Below are positions 1 through 4,898 of a stretch of 5,377 nt of DNA, piece after piece. Position numbers and translations under genes: made by a program. The DNA is taken from positions 1 to 5,377 of the forward strand of contig CABVBU010000056.1 of the NCBI GenBank assembly GCA_902496665.1, written 5' to 3'. Position 1 is the stretch's first letter. Every line of letters starts with the position of its first letter. Origin of the DNA: an uncultured Clostridium sp. GTDB taxonomy: Bacteria; Bacillota; Clostridia; Lachnospirales; Lachnospiraceae. The notes below the pieces were generated by a model. The model was not told where the DNA came from. It saw nothing but the letters and a program-made list of their open reading frames with translations, and did no database searches.

Positions 1-18
1 CGTGTTTTTCTGAAAACC

Positions 19-57
19 ACCTCGACGCAAATGGTCAAACCTCGACCTAATTGGTCA
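19..57. repeat. Two 19-nt direct repeats, 20-bp period (possible IS21-like element end)
   Basis: Copies at 19-37 and 39-57 share ACCTCGAC at their left and TGGTCA at their right, 16 of 19 positions identical. The second copy ends in CA, so the opposite strand starts with TGACCAATTAGG. Elements of the IS21 family end in TG...CA and carry several short repeats near each end, so this could be the tip of such an element lying left of the window, with the chromosome resuming at 58. The other reading is a paired operator: LytTR-type regulators bind direct repeats about two helical turns apart, and the next gene encodes one. The sequence alone does not decide between the two. Confidence 0.5.
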
Positions 58-72
58 GGAAGTATCGAGGTA

Positions 73-79
73 AAAGGAG
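73..79 (+). promoter_or_regulatory. Ribosome binding site that fixes the response-regulator start
   Basis: AAAGGAG lies 10 nt before the ATG at 90. An in-frame ATG at 51 exists, but it lies inside the direct repeat, has no Shine-Dalgarno sequence, and would add 13 residues not expected ahead of a receiver domain. The start at 90 is therefore preferred. Confidence 0.8.
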
Positions 80-89
80 TGCTGCAATT

Positions 90-842
90 ATGATACATAT
101 TGCTATTGTGGAAGATTTCGTTTTCGATCAGAAGCATCTGATCGATTTAATACAGAAGAATTTCGAGAAACATGGAGGAATAGCTGATTTTACCTGCTAT
201 GAGAGCGGCGAAGCATTCTTAGAGGCTTTCCGCCCCGGTCTTTTCAACGCTGTATTTATGGATATCATGCTTGCAAAAAACGGCCTGAACGGGCTTGAAA
301 CTGCTGCAAAGCTTCGAGCTGTTGCCGCACGGATCCCTCTTATCTTTGTGAGCAGTGAGCGGGATTATTCCCTTGAAGGATACCGGGTACATCCGCTCGA
401 CTACCTCTTAAAGCCGGTGGATGCAGACGCTCTGGACTGGTGCCTCAATGCGATCCGCACCTTTCTTTCCGAACCGGCTTATATTGAGATTCAGGCTGTC
501 CTTGAGCCGGGGCAGTCATCCTGCCAGCGGATTCTTCTGGATGATTTTTTATACGCGGAAACGCAGAATCACCGCCTGATCATCCACACGTTACGAGGTG
601 ATGTTGCCACGCGCCTCTCTTTTTCGGATCTAATGGCGCTGCTGCCGAAGGGCGGACGTTTTTATATGAGCGGCCGCAGTCTCCTCCTCAATTTTTCACA
701 GGTGGTCTCTGTGGATGAGGATGGTTCTGTCCGTCCGAAAAACGGTTCCTGCCTTTTCTGCAGCCGAAGAAAGAAAAAAGAGACCAAAGAGGCATTTATG
801 GCATATCTGTTTACCTGTATGCGGAAGGGAATGATTTCGTAA
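90..842 (+). CDS. LytTR-family response regulator (REC + LytTR DNA-binding domain)
   Basis: This is a two-component response regulator of 250 residues, expected to be phosphorylated by a sensor kinase and to bind paired direct repeats upstream of its targets. The receiver domain (about 1-120) shows the acidic pair E8-D9, phosphoacceptor D58 in VFMDIML, a serine at the switch position (S88 in FVSSE) and the conserved lysine K108 in LLKPV. The LytTR domain (about 138-245) follows, with ILLDDFLYAETQNH, a GRFYMSGRSLLLNF stretch and the C-terminal beta-rich part. The length is normal for AgrA/ComE/VirR-type regulators. The start at 90 is set by AAAGGAG. A membrane-protein gene follows after 64 nt; no histidine kinase gene is visible, though one could lie outside the window. 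Only about 30 nt separate its RBS from the left-hand repeats, so any native promoter lies within or beyond them. The family assignment is firm; the target is unknown. Confidence 0.92.
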   Translation: MIHIAIVEDFVFDQKHLIDLIQKNFEKHGGIADFTCYESGEAFLEAFRPGLFNAVFMDIMLAKNGLNGLETAAKLRAVAARIPLIFVSSERDYSLEGYRVHPLDYLLKPVDADALDWCLNAIRTFLSEPAYIEIQAVLEPGQSSCQRILLDDFLYAETQNHRLIIHTLRGDVATRLSFSDLMALLPKGGRFYMSGRSLLLNFSQVVSVDEDGSVRPKNGSCLFCSRRKKKETKEAFMAYLFTCMRKGMIS

Positions 843-906
843 AATATTTTGGACCAAAAGCCGGGAGTATCAAATAGCGAAAAAAAATCCTACGGAGGAG
901 TAACCG

Positions 907-1518
907 ATGAGCAATGCAGGCTTATTTCTACATACTACTATTAATTTTGATGAAGTTGCAGCGGCTTTAGATTATGGACAAAGAACTTTAGATCATGCAA
1001 CCTATGCAAAGGTAACGAATGCCTTTAAGAAAATGTTATTCCACTGCCTTCTCTGGATCTTTATATCCATAATCATCTGTTGTGGCACTGTGCTGTTAAG
1101 CCATCACATCCAGAACCTGAAGACAAATGAATTGCTGACAGCTTATAACGCAACAACTTTCAAAGGAGGAGTGCGAACCAGTCCAACCACGGTAATGTAT
1201 ACAGAAGGCAGCTCCTATCAATATGATGTCTCCAGACTTGGATTACATCTTGATACAGACTTTCCGCATCAGAGAAGATTAACCTTATTATTAGATGACC
1301 AAAACCAGCTAAAAGGCGTTATTTCTAATGATGAATCCAACAAACTAACCGATATATTCGCATTTGGACTTGTTTTCGGAATGGTCGAGATAGCGATGAT
1401 CATGATCGTCTATGTATTTTTTGTTCGGAAGCATACGTCTTATGGCAAAAAATGGTATGCCTTTATGAAATGGTTTGAAACCAGAGATGACACCCTGCTT
1501 GCTATCATACGGGAATAA
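907..1518 (+). CDS. Uncharacterised two-helix membrane protein
   Basis: I do not recognise the family. The 203-residue product has a 42-residue cytoplasmic-looking N-terminus, a hydrophobic helix at about 43-65 (FHCLLWIFISIIICCGTVLL), an extracytoplasmic segment of about 80 residues, a second helix at about 149-173 (FAFGLVFGMVEIAMIMIVYV) and a short basic tail. The central part contains beta-like stretches (YQYDVSRLGLHLD, RRLTLLLDDQNQLKGVIS), a layout reminiscent of small two-TM proteins with a beta-domain between helices such as DUF3592 proteins, but I cannot assign it. A strong GGAGGAG at 894-900 lies 6 nt before the ATG. No terminator is evident in the 64-nt gap from the LytTR gene, so the two may be cotranscribed. 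The gene is visibly more A/T-rich (many TTA, ACA and AAT codons) than the regulator before it, suggesting a different history. Confidence 0.82.
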   Translation: MSNAGLFLHTTINFDEVAAALDYGQRTLDHATYAKVTNAFKKMLFHCLLWIFISIIICCGTVLLSHHIQNLKTNELLTAYNATTFKGGVRTSPTTVMYTEGSSYQYDVSRLGLHLDTDFPHQRRLTLLLDDQNQLKGVISNDESNKLTDIFAFGLVFGMVEIAMIMIVYVFFVRKHTSYGKKWYAFMKWFETRDDTLLAIIRE

Positions 1519-1529
1519 TGCCATGCAAG

Positions 1530-1562
1530 ATTTCTTTTACCTTAATGTCAGAGGATTCTCTA
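1530..1562 (-). repeat. Decayed duplicate of the TM1266-like gene promoter region
   Basis: This stretch matches 2896-2928 at 31 of 33 positions. In the intact copy it holds the -10 element and a perfect AGAGAATTCTCT palindrome. Here the palindrome is broken (AGAGAATCCTCT), the -10 reads TAAGGT and the -35 position reads CTGAAT rather than TTGACA. On the minus strand it now points into the end of the membrane-protein gene, so it is probably a non-functional remnant. Confidence 0.75.
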
Positions 1563-1584
1563 ATTCAGGTTAATGTATAAATCC

Positions 1585-1612
1585 TTGACATTTTTTTATT
1601 CAATGTTAGAAT
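1585..1612 (+). promoter_or_regulatory. Strong sigma-A-type promoter of the candidate 60-nt RNA
   Basis: TTGACA (1585-1590) is a perfect -35 element; TAGAAT (1607-1612) follows after 16 nt and fits the -10 consensus at five of six positions. The expected start is near A1619. That places the first transcribed base at the foot of the hairpin described next. Confidence 0.65.
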
Positions 1613-1618
1613 AATAAA

Positions 1619-1680
1619 AAGAAGCGGGTTTTGCGACCGTACAGTATTATTACTCAAGCGGGTTGCTCGCTTCTTTTTTT
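1619..1680 (+). ncRNA. Candidate small RNA of about 60 nt ending in an intrinsic terminator
   Basis: A consensus-like promoter ends 7 nt before this segment, and the segment ends in a hairpin plus seven T. The RNA can fold in two exclusive ways. In the long fold its 5' end AAGAAGCG (1619-1626) pairs with CGCTTCTT (1668-1675), GCGACC (1633-1638) pairs with GGTTGC (1661-1666, one G-U), and AGTA-TTAT-TACT (1643-1654) forms an apical hairpin. In the short fold AAGCGGG (1656-1662) pairs with CTCGCTT (1666-1672) as a classic terminator. AAGCGGGTT occurs twice (1622-1630, 1656-1664), so both copies compete for the same 3' strand. I do not recognise a known RNA family. The minimal alternative is that this is only the terminator of the membrane-protein gene and the promoter is fortuitous. 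Confidence 0.5.
1656..1680 (+). terminator. Intrinsic terminator (for the membrane-protein gene and/or the small RNA)
   Basis: A 7-bp stem, AAGCGGG/CTCGCTT with one G-U pair and a 3-nt loop, is followed directly by CTTTTTTT. It is correctly oriented to stop plus-strand transcription coming from 907-1518. Confidence 0.75.
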
Positions 1681-1726
1681 GTGCGCAAAATATCATAACG
1701 ATAGTTAGCTTTTACCTTTGCATTTG

Positions 1727-1734
1727 CCCCCCCC
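1727..1734. repeat. Run of eight C
   Basis: A homopolymer of eight C lies in non-coding DNA between two similar stretches, TTTGCATTTGC (1717-1727) and TTTTGCGTTTGCA (1752-1764). It is not inside a gene and no promoter spacing depends on it that I can see. It lies close to the right edge of the ~154 bases that distinguish this flank from its duplicate. Confidence 0.7.
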
Positions 1735-1795
1735 TTTAAACCACGAGCATCTTTTGCGTTTGCAAATTCATCAGGGAATTCTTTTCCTGTTACAT

Positions 1796-1848
1796 AAAAA
1801 CAGCCCCGGCATACAGACTCTTGTGTCCATATCGCCGGAACTATCTTT
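1796..1848 (-). terminator. Degenerate copy of the gpmI terminator, likely ending the 1941-2867 unit
   Basis: This is the counterpart of the 15-bp stem at 3008-3060. CCGGC (1806-1810) still pairs with GCCGG (1834-1838), but substitutions break much of the outer stem. On the minus strand the T-rich tract after the hairpin (CTGTTTTTATG) is retained, so it may still stop transcription of the upstream minus-strand gene pair, weakly. Confidence 0.5.
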
Positions 1849-1882
1849 ATTTTTCACATGTTCTTATCACATCAAAGTTCTC

Positions 1883-1932
1883 TTACTTTCTTCCTAACAG
1901 AGATTTACCAGTCATCTTTTTCGGCTGTTCCC
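1883..1932 (-). pseudogene. gpmI: Remnant of the gpmI 3' end (last 15 codons)
   Basis: Read on the minus strand from 1930, the sequence encodes EQPKKMTGKSLLGRK and a stop, against EQPKEMTGKSLLVRK at the end of the intact gpmI. Two substitutions in 15 residues show it is a copy, not chance. There is no start codon or catalytic part. It lies just beyond the stop of the wall-binding-repeat gene and in another frame, so it is not translated as part of it. It marks the edge of a duplicated segment. Confidence 0.88.
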
Positions 1933-1940
1933 TTATCGCC

Positions 1941-2597
1941 TCACCGGCTGTCCGTGCCGTCCCAGCTTCCGTCTTCCTTCACATAATAGCCATCCGGCGT
2001 CAGGCAGTTTGCAAGCATGATGCCGCCTTTGCCATCGGTCTTTTCGTTTAGATAGTACCACTTCTCGTCCACGAATATCCAGCCGCGTTTCATGCCGGAC
2101 TGCGGATCAATATAGAACCAGCCGCCATAAATGCTGTCGCGGATCCAGCCGGTCGTTGCGTAGCTGTCCTCACCGAAAGCCCACCAGTTTCCATTGACAA
2201 GAACCCATTCATGTGCAATTCCAGCTCCATCATTTCCTGATGTTCCTGCCCCGGCACCTTTGCCATCGGCCACAGCCTTCGCATAGGTTCCGTCTTTGTA
2301 GAGGAACTGATAACGTCCGTTGTCGTTTACCCAGTGGCTGAGTCCATCATTCGGTGTTTCGCCCTTTTCCAGATCGCTCTTTGTGATGATGGATCCGGTG
2401 AGAGCGCCGCGGGTATCAGATACCTGTCCTCTTTGGGAATCTGTTGTGATACTCTCTTTTTCCGCCTGGGAATTGGTGTTCTGTGTGCCATTATTTGCGG
2501 TTCCTTTGTTTCCGGAGCTGCCTGAATCATTGCTGTCATCGGAATCATTGTCAATCTCACAAAGCAGTATTTCTGCAAAATCAAAATCGAGCAGCAT
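1941..2597 (-). CDS. Choline/glucan-binding-repeat (cell-wall-binding) protein lacking a signal peptide
   Basis: The 218-residue product is built from a short N-terminus, a low-complexity linker rich in S, N, D, G and T (about 16-60), and aromatic repeat modules over about 88-214: HWVNDNGRYQFLYKDG, then EWVLVNGNWWAFGED, TTGWIRDSIYGGWFYIDPQSG (part), KRGWIFVDEKWYYLNEK and the final DGYYVKEDGSWDG. This W-x-x-x-x-G-x-W-Y-Y pattern is typical of choline- or glucan-binding repeats that anchor proteins to wall polymers outside the cell. Oddly, the N-terminus (MLLDFDFAEILLCEID) has no basic n-region and its hydrophobic stretch is broken by acids, so no export signal is visible. The start is nevertheless supported by AGGGAG 6-7 nt upstream, and the gene begins 12 nt after the TM1266-like gene, so they are cotranscribed. 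No catalytic domain is present. It could be a C-terminal fragment of a larger surface protein captured behind a foreign start. Confidence 0.75.
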   Translation of the reverse strand: MLLDFDFAEILLCEIDNDSDDSNDSGSSGNKGTANNGTQNTNSQAEKESITTDSQRGQVSDTRGALTGSIITKSDLEKGETPNDGLSHWVNDNGRYQFLYKDGTYAKAVADGKGAGAGTSGNDGAGIAHEWVLVNGNWWAFGEDSYATTGWIRDSIYGGWFYIDPQSGMKRGWIFVDEKWYYLNEKTDGKGGIMLANCLTPDGYYVKEDGSWDGTDSR

Positions 2598-2609
2598 GCG
2601 ATTCTCCCT

Positions 2610-2867
2610 CTACTGCCCATTCTTCGAATACATCACTTTCGCGCTGATCCCTCTGATTTTTCCAAGCTTCCCGGAAAGCGCGCTGATCCGGTCAGCAGGA
2701 GCGTCTACGATAACGCTGATGATGTTCACATGTTTCTTTTCATATGGAAGTCCCATTCTTCCGATAATATAGGGGCTGTAATCGTGAAGGATCTGGTTGA
2801 CCTCCCCCACAGCATCTTTATTTTCTACAATAATTCCCACTACTGCGATTCTTGTTTCCTGTTCCAT
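2610..2867 (-). CDS. TM1266-family ACT-fold protein (putative iron-only hydrogenase system regulator)
   Basis: The 85-residue product matches my memory of the TM1266 family, small ACT-like proteins annotated as putative regulators of iron-only hydrogenase systems. Visible hallmarks are the N-terminal beta strand IAVVGIIVEN (7-16), helix EVNQILHDYSPYIIGRMGLP (22-41) with the conserved R-x-G-x-P, strand VNIISVIVDAP (47-57), and ALSGKLGKIRGISAKVMYS (63-81), in which SGKLG-x-I-x-G is characteristic. The single domain fills the whole protein, the usual size for the family. The start at 2867 is backed by AAGGAG (2874-2879) 6 nt upstream. It is the first gene of a two-gene minus-strand unit with the wall-binding-repeat protein. 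No hydrogenase or HydE/F/G maturase gene is nearby, so the local context does not explain its job. Family assignment comes from memory of the motif, not a search. Confidence 0.82.
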   Translation of the reverse strand: MEQETRIAVVGIIVENKDAVGEVNQILHDYSPYIIGRMGLPYEKKHVNIISVIVDAPADRISALSGKLGKIRGISAKVMYSKNGQ

Positions 2868-2904
2868 AACCTTCTCCTTTTGTCCTGCCGAAAATATTTC
2901 TTTT

Positions 2905-2934
2905 ATCTTAATGTCAGAGAATTCTCTATGTCAA
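2905..2934 (-). promoter_or_regulatory. Promoter of the TM1266-like/wall-binding gene pair with an embedded palindrome
   Basis: On the minus strand TTGACA (2929-2934) is a perfect -35 and TAAGAT (2905-2910) a good -10, 18 nt apart. The spacer contains AGAGAATTCTCT (2916-2927), a perfect 12-bp palindrome. A palindrome in this position suits a dimeric repressor that would block RNA polymerase. Transcription would start near 2898, giving a leader of about 30 nt. Confidence 0.6.
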
Positions 2935-3007
2935 GTATACACTGTGAAATTGTTCTTATAACACATCTTTGGCGTTACTGCACACGGGTAGGAATTTCCT
3001 GTTACAT

Positions 3008-3060
3008 AAAAACAGTTCCGGCATACAGACTCTTCTGTCCATATCGCCGGAACTGTTTTT
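3008..3060. terminator. Bidirectional intrinsic terminator downstream of gpmI
   Basis: AAAAACAGTTCCGGC (3008-3022) and GCCGGAACTGTTTTT (3046-3060) form a perfect 15-bp stem. Inside it ACAGA (3025-3029) pairs with TCTGT (3034-3038). A T-tract follows on either strand (TTTTTATTTT on plus, TTTTTATG on minus). Its main role is to end the gpmI transcript 34 nt after the stop codon. Confidence 0.9.
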
Positions 3061-3093
3061 ATTTTCACGTGATCTTATCACGCTAAAGTTCTC

Positions 3094-4638
3094 TTACTTT
3101 CTTACTAACAGAGACTTACCCGTCATCTCTTTCGGCTGTTCCATTCCCATAAGCTCGATCAGGGTCGGAGCAATATCCGCAAGGCAGCCGCCTTCTCTGA
3201 GGCCATAGCCCTCGCCTGCGTTCACGAGAATGAACGGAACCGGGTTTGTTGTGTGGGCGGTCCACGGCTCTCCTGTCTTGTAGTCGATCAGCTGCTCTGC
3301 ATTTCCGTGGTCAGCACAGATGAACATCACACCGTCAACCTCTTTGATTGCCTCAACTGCTTTTCCGACGCACTCGTCGACAGCCTCGATGGCCTTGACC
3401 GCCGCGTTCTCAACTCCTGTGTGGCCTACCATGTCCGGGTTTGCGAAGTTTACGATAATAACATCGTATTTTCCGGAGCGGATCGCGTCTGTCAGCTTCT
3501 CGCAAACGGACGGTGCGCTCATCTCCGGCTGAAGGTCATAGGTTGCGACCTTCGGGGACTTCACAAGGATGCGGTCCTCACCCGGATTCGGCTCCTCAAC
3601 GCCACCGTTAAAGAAGAAGGTAACGTGGGCATATTTCTCTGTCTCGGCAATTCTCGCCTGGGTCTTTCCGTGGGAAGCCAGGAACTCGCCGAGCGTATTC
3701 TTAATCAGCTCCTTCTTAAATGCAACCAGTTTGTTCGGGATCGTCTCATCATAGTCGACGAAGCAGACATATGTGGTGTGGATTCTCTTCTCTCTCGGGA
3801 ATCCTGTAAACTCGTCATCGCAGAACGCGCGGGTCATCTCTCTCGCACGGTCCGGGCGGAAGTTGAAGAAGATCACGGAATCGTTGTCCTTGATGGTTCC
3901 GATGGCTTTTCCATCCTCGTCTGTCACAACAGCCGGAACAACGAACTCATCTGTCTTTCCGTCATCGTAAGATGCCTGGATCAGTTCCGTCGCGGATGTT
4001 CCCTTATTGCCCTCGCCCGCTGTCAGCGCCTTATACGCAAGCTCCACACGGTCCCAGCGGTTGTCACGGTCCATCGCGTAGTAACGTCCCATAACGGATG
4101 CCACCTTGCCGACACCGAGCTCTTTCATCTTCTCTTCTAAAGCTGCAACGAAATCCTTTCCGGATGCCGGCGGAGTGTCACGGCCGTCTAAGAAGCAGTG
4201 AACGAATACCTTGTCGAGTCCGTTTCTCTTTGCGAGCTCTAAGAGTCCGTAAACATGGGTGATATGGCTGTGTACACCACCGTCGGATAGGAGCCCGAAC
4301 AGGTGCAGCGCGGAGTTGTTCTTCTTGCAGTTCTCAACAGCTGCAAGGAATTCTTCGTTGCTAAAGAAATCGCCGTCCTGGATAGACTTTGTGATTCTTG
4401 TCAGTTCCTGGTAAACAATACGGCCTGCGCCCATGTTCAGATGTCCGACCTCAGAGTTTCCCATCTGTCCATCCGGAAGTCCGACAGCAAGTCCGCTGGC
4501 CTGACCTTCCACAAACGGGCACTCCTTCATTAAACGGTCCATCACCGGCTTCTTCGCCTCATATACCGCATTTCCTTCATGTGTTTTATTCAATCCGTAA
4601 CCATCGAGGATCATTAACACTACTGGCTTTTTGCTCAT
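3094..4638 (-). CDS. gpmI: 2,3-bisphosphoglycerate-independent phosphoglycerate mutase
   Basis: This cytosolic glycolytic enzyme interconverts 3-phosphoglycerate and 2-phosphoglycerate, using two manganese ions and a phosphoserine intermediate. The 514-residue product is full length for the family. Near the N-terminus it has the metal-binding VVLMILDGYGLN (D12) and the catalytic serine in DGQMGNSEVGHLNMGAGR (S62). The phosphotransferase insert shows LHLFGLLSDGGVHSH (about 111-125), the substrate-binding FLDGRDTPP (149-157) and a GRYYAMDRDNRW stretch. The C-terminal alkaline-phosphatase-like half carries NFANPDMVGHTG (D402, H406), ICADHGNAEQ (D443, H444) and AHTTNPVP (H462). The start at 4638 gives MSKKPVV and has AAAGGAG (4647-4653) 8 nt upstream; an in-frame ATG 12 codons earlier has no comparable site and would swallow this RBS. 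It has its own promoter and terminator, so it appears monocistronic here rather than part of a gap-pgk-tpi operon, unless those genes lie upstream outside the window. Confidence 0.97.
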   Translation of the reverse strand: MSKKPVVLMILDGYGLNKTHEGNAVYEAKKPVMDRLMKECPFVEGQASGLAVGLPDGQMGNSEVGHLNMGAGRIVYQELTRITKSIQDGDFFSNEEFLAAVENCKKNNSALHLFGLLSDGGVHSHITHVYGLLELAKRNGLDKVFVHCFLDGRDTPPASGKDFVAALEEKMKELGVGKVASVMGRYYAMDRDNRWDRVELAYKALTAGEGNKGTSATELIQASYDDGKTDEFVVPAVVTDEDGKAIGTIKDNDSVIFFNFRPDRAREMTRAFCDDEFTGFPREKRIHTTYVCFVDYDETIPNKLVAFKKELIKNTLGEFLASHGKTQARIAETEKYAHVTFFFNGGVEEPNPGEDRILVKSPKVATYDLQPEMSAPSVCEKLTDAIRSGKYDVIIVNFANPDMVGHTGVENAAVKAIEAVDECVGKAVEAIKEVDGVMFICADHGNAEQLIDYKTGEPWTAHTTNPVPFILVNAGEGYGLREGGCLADIAPTLIELMGMEQPKEMTGKSLLVRK

Positions 4639-4785
4639 GATTTTTTCTCCTTTATTGCGTGACTGCAGGAACATTTCATTTCTGGATCATTGCCTGCGTT
4701 CTTTATAAATGCAATCATATTTCTGCACCCGGAAGCGGAAATTATCCCGTCCACGGTTTTATCTTGATCTTATCATCGCAGAAAC
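4639..4785 (-). promoter_or_regulatory. Structured 5' leader of gpmI
   Basis: About 147 nt separate the predicted transcription start from the gpmI start codon. The predicted 5' end lies immediately before a 7-bp stem, TTTCTGC (minus strand of 4778-4784) with GCAGAAA (minus strand of 4720-4726), enclosing smaller pairings such as CCGTGGACGG. A second stem, GCAGG (minus strand of 4693-4697) with CCTGC (4665-4669), lies nearer the gene and ends about 12 nt before the RBS. I see no match to a known riboswitch. The fold may affect mRNA stability or translation. Confidence 0.4.
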
Positions 4786-4791
4786 ACCTAT

Positions 4792-4820
4792 ATTTTATAC
4801 CAATTGCATCGTTCCTGCAA
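4792..4820 (-). promoter_or_regulatory. Predicted gpmI promoter
   Basis: On the minus strand TTGCAG (4815-4820) and TAAAAT (4792-4797) are separated by 17 nt, the ideal spacing, in an A/T-rich setting. The start point would be near 4785. It is the best sigma-A-like match I see upstream of gpmI. Confidence 0.6.
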
Positions 4821-4898
4821 CTGTTTCGGGGAAGAAATCGTTATAAATTTATCATTCATGTGTACAGCGCAGCGATCCATGTCTCGCGCAAGCTATAA

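Larger units (their letters stand above)
1784..1932 (-). repeat. Decayed duplicate of the gpmI 3' end and terminator (copy of 2996-3143)
   Basis: The block aligns almost base for base with 2996-3143 with a single one-base indel. Shared landmarks in order are TTCCTGTTACATAAAAACAG, GGCATACAGACTCTT, the CCATATCGCCGGAACT half-stem, AAAGTTCTCTTACTTTCTT and TTTCGGCTGTTCC. Similarity fades at about 1932-1936, a few bases from the stop codon of the wall-binding-repeat gene (1941). Confidence 0.9.
2896..3143 (-). repeat. Intact copy of the duplicated flank (gpmI tail, terminator, promoter region)
   Basis: 2896-2928 matches 1530-1562 (31 of 33) and 2996-3143 matches 1784-1932. The 67 bases between these two blocks correspond to about 221 bases in the other copy, that is about 154 bases more there. 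The intact stem, promoter and palindrome identify this copy as the functional one. The two copies are direct repeats and enclose the two-gene unit. Confidence 0.85.

Noticed and set aside
51..89. N-terminal extension of the response regulator from the ATG at 51
   Set aside because: It overlaps the direct repeat, lacks a Shine-Dalgarno sequence and adds basic residues not expected before a receiver domain; the ATG at 90 has AAAGGAG.
1821..2051. 76-codon plus-strand frame
   Set aside because: It runs through the terminator remnant, the gpmI remnant and the 3' end of the wall-binding gene with no coding signal of its own.
2320..2772. 150-codon plus-strand frame opposite the wall-binding and TM1266-like genes
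   Set aside because: It straddles the junction of two supported minus-strand genes and has no RBS or recognisable domain, so it is a shadow frame.
1530..3143. CRISPR array or other multi-copy repeat array
   Set aside because: The repeat consists of only two diverged copies explained by a segmental duplication; there are no short regularly spaced repeats with unique spacers.
2730..3208. Overlapping plus-strand frames of 118 and 79 codons
   Set aside because: They cross a promoter and a 15-bp terminator stem and are antisense to two supported genes.
3253..4140. Long 295-codon open frame on plus, antisense to gpmI
   Set aside because: It lies wholly inside the well-supported gpmI in the opposite direction, has no convincing RBS or recognisable domain, and reads as an artefact of gpmI codon use.
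4639..4674. N-terminal extension of gpmI (MFLQSRNKGEKI)
   Set aside because: It would place the strong AAAGGAG inside the coding sequence; the family normally starts close to the VVLMILDG motif.
4639..4785. Riboswitch or T-box in the gpmI leader
   Set aside because: No T-box sequence, no terminator/antiterminator pair and no recognisable aptamer core; only simple stems are visible.
4659..4898. 79-codon plus-strand frame upstream of gpmI
   Set aside because: It lies across the gpmI leader and promoter, with no ribosome binding site or recognisable domain.
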